Assembly (NCBI GenBank): GCA_040877875.1
Contig: JBBDNC010000016.1
Span: 1-7,908, forward strand
Direction of reading: 5' to 3'
Length of the DNA: 7,908 nucleotides
Source: JBBDNC01 sp040877875
Lineage (GTDB): Bacteria; Bacteroidota; Rhodothermia; Balneolales; Balneolaceae
Shown in pieces: positions 6,479 to 7,908 of the stretch. Within the stretch, counting starts at the first letter, position 1. Each line of letters opens with the position of its first letter. The notes under the pieces were generated by a model. The model made no database searches and was not told the DNA's origin. It saw only the letters and a list, made by a program, of their open reading frames with translations. A program made the translations under genes and the position numbers.

Positions 6479-6481
6479 CCT

Positions 6482-7885
6482 ATGTCTGATCAAAAAAATG
6501 CTAAAGATCCCGTATCGTCCAGCTCGCTCTCCAGAAAACATTTTATAGGACAAGCGGCCGCACTGACGGCAGGCTTTATGATTGTTCCCCGTCACGTTCT
6601 TGGTGGACGAGGCTATAAAGCTCCGAGCGATAAATTAAATGTTGCCTGTGTCGGGGTTGGCGGAATGGGGGGCGGTGATACCCGCAGCATCCACGAATTG
6701 GGAGAAAATATTTATGCGCTTTGTGACGTGGACTGGGATTATGCAGCCCAGACCCTGGGAACCTATCCCAATGCTAAAAAGTACTTTGACTTCCGTGAAA
6801 TGCTGGATAATGAAAAGGAAATCGATGCAGTAGTCGTCTCTACTCCGGATAACAACCATGCTGCCATTGCCATATATGCCATGCAGCTCGGCAAACATGT
6901 TTATGTCCAAAAACCTCTGACCCGAACCATCTATGAATCCAGGCGAATGGCCCAGGTAGCCAGGGAAACCGGGGTGAAAACCCAAATGGGGAACCAGGGA
7001 CATGCCCGTGAAGGCACCCAAAAAATTGTTGAATGGGTCCGCCAGGGAGCCATCGGGGAAATTCGAAAAGTCGACTGCTGGACAAATCGTCCGCGTGGAT
7101 ATTGGCCGCAGGGAGCAAGTGTGAGTTATCCTCAGGAAATCCCGGCTGTTCCCGGTACCATGAAGAGCTGGGACCTTTGGATCGGCCCCTCCCCCTATCG
7201 CCCCTATCACCCCGCCTATGCACCTTTCCGATGGAGAGGATGGTGGGATTTCGGATCCGGAGCGCTTGGAGATATGGGGGCACATATCATGGACCAACCA
7301 TATTGGGCACTCGATCTCGGTTTCCCGTCAACCGTCCATGCAAGCTCAACTCCTTTTAATAATGCCGCTTTCCCCCTGGGTTCAACGGTTCATTATGAAT
7401 TTCCGGGCAGAAACGGGAACCCTCCGGTTGACCTCAACTGGTATGACGGCGGGATCATGCCTCCGCGTCCCGACGGACTCGAAGAGGGTAAGCAAATGGG
7501 AGCCAGCGGCGGCGGAATGATTTTTTACGGATCCAACGGAACCCTGATGGCCGATGTTTACGGTGACAACCCGCGTTTTATTCCGGAAAGTGATCTTCAG
7601 CGAATTGGAGAACCCCGGCAAACCATCACACGATCTCCGGGAATCTATGCCGAGTGGATCCATGCCATCAAGGAAGACGGTGAAACCACTTCTCACTTCG
7701 ACTATGCAGCAGCTCTTACAGAAACCATGCTGCTCGGTAATGTTGCCGTCCGCTTCAGCGACCAAAATCAGAAGCTTGAGTATGATGCTGAAAATATGAG
7801 ATTTACAAATCTCGACGCAGCCAACAACTGGCTGGAAGGCAGGAAAAATGAACTCCGGCCTGGCTGGAAAGAACTCATCGGGTAA
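6482..7885 (+). CDS. Gfo/Idh/MocA-family NAD(P)-dependent oxidoreductase with Tat-like signal
   Basis: The 467-residue product belongs to the Gfo/Idh/MocA family, whose members oxidise or reduce sugars, polyols and related compounds with NAD(P). The N-terminus resembles a twin-arginine signal, with SRKHF at 17-21, then a hydrophobic stretch AAALTAGFMIV (25-35), though it carries RK instead of RR. The Rossmann fold begins at KLNVACVGVGGMGGGD (51-66), with the dinucleotide loop G58/G60/G61/G63. The usual EKP motif reads QKP (143-145), keeping the catalytic lysine Lys144. GDMGAHIMD (263-271) supplies the DxxxH pair (Asp264, His268) that completes the lysine-aspartate-histidine set known from inositol dehydrogenase. 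The rest matches the secreted Gfo/Idh subfamily common in Bacteroidota and Planctomycetes. The substrate cannot be told from the sequence. It is transcribed alone within the window, with its own upstream region and no visible Shine-Dalgarno sequence. The start is the ATG that retains the signal. Confidence 0.93.
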   Translation: MSDQKNAKDPVSSSSLSRKHFIGQAAALTAGFMIVPRHVLGGRGYKAPSDKLNVACVGVGGMGGGDTRSIHELGENIYALCDVDWDYAAQTLGTYPNAKKYFDFREMLDNEKEIDAVVVSTPDNNHAAIAIYAMQLGKHVYVQKPLTRTIYESRRMAQVARETGVKTQMGNQGHAREGTQKIVEWVRQGAIGEIRKVDCWTNRPRGYWPQGASVSYPQEIPAVPGTMKSWDLWIGPSPYRPYHPAYAPFRWRGWWDFGSGALGDMGAHIMDQPYWALDLGFPSTVHASSTPFNNAAFPLGSTVHYEFPGRNGNPPVDLNWYDGGIMPPRPDGLEEGKQMGASGGGMIFYGSNGTLMADVYGDNPRFIPESDLQRIGEPRQTITRSPGIYAEWIHAIKEDGETTSHFDYAAALTETMLLGNVAVRFSDQNQKLEYDAENMRFTNLDAANNWLEGRKNELRPGWKELIG

Positions 7886-7908
7886 GCTGAAATTCGAACC
7901 ATGGGTTT

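Larger units (their letters stand above)
6145..6481. other. Noncoding stretch between yidC and the oxidoreductase gene
   Basis: These 337 bp contain no gene I can support. They hold a second yidC stop (TAA 6145-6147), a 9-bp stem candidate (6207-6242), a perfect 12-bp palindrome (6263-6274), a separated pair ACCTGG/CCAGGT (6385-6390 and 6418-6423), and an AT-rich inverted repeat (6461-6478) directly before the next start codon. A TTGACA hexamer at 6371-6376 has no good -10 partner. The region probably carries the end of the yidC transcript and the promoter of the oxidoreductase gene, but no element is strong enough to name with confidence. Confidence 0.6.

Noticed and set aside
6635..7297. 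Minus-strand open frame of 220 codons opposite the oxidoreductase gene
   Set aside because: Antisense to the well-supported Rossmann and catalytic regions; no recognisable domain or upstream signal.

Overview
The window reads as ordinary chromosome from a member of the Bacteroidota/Balneolota (FCB) group; a Balneolaceae- or Rhodothermia-like bacterium is my best guess, with moderate confidence. The clues are a very long SecA (1131 aa) with a large charged insertion and no C-terminal zinc-binding motif, a YidC with a long first periplasmic domain and lysine at the groove-arginine position, weak or absent Shine-Dalgarno sequences at most starts, a promoter candidate of the Bacteroidota type (TTTG / TAnnTTTG), and a secreted-type Gfo/Idh/MocA oxidoreductase of a family common in Bacteroidota and Planctomycetes. 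There is no sign of phage, transposon, CRISPR, tRNA or rRNA.

Layout: secA occupies 16-3411 on the minus strand. A 308-bp divergent intergenic region (3412-3719) separates it from a plus-strand cluster, rpmH (3720-3875), rnpA (about 3856-4296, overlapping rpmH) and yidC (4309-6144, TTG start). A 337-bp noncoding stretch (6145-6481) with several inverted repeats follows. Then comes a monocistronic-looking Gfo/Idh/MocA-family dehydrogenase with a Tat-like N-terminus (6482-7885). The last 23 bases hold no recognisable feature.

How the genes fit together: rpmH-rnpA-yidC is the conserved bacterial core for ribosomal protein L34, the RNase P protein and the membrane insertase. Here it lacks yidD between rnpA and yidC, and mnmE does not follow yidC. 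The divergent neighbour is secA, the ATPase of the Sec translocon, so the two major engines of membrane protein insertion and export (SecA and YidC) are transcribed away from a shared control region. The oxidoreductase looks functionally unrelated (probable sugar or polyol metabolism in the cell envelope).

I found no convincing undescribed system. The points most worth a second look are the rnpA frame that stays open through essentially all of rpmH, the replaced SecA C-terminus, the RK (not RR) Tat-like signal of the oxidoreductase, and the inverted repeats between yidC and the oxidoreductase gene.
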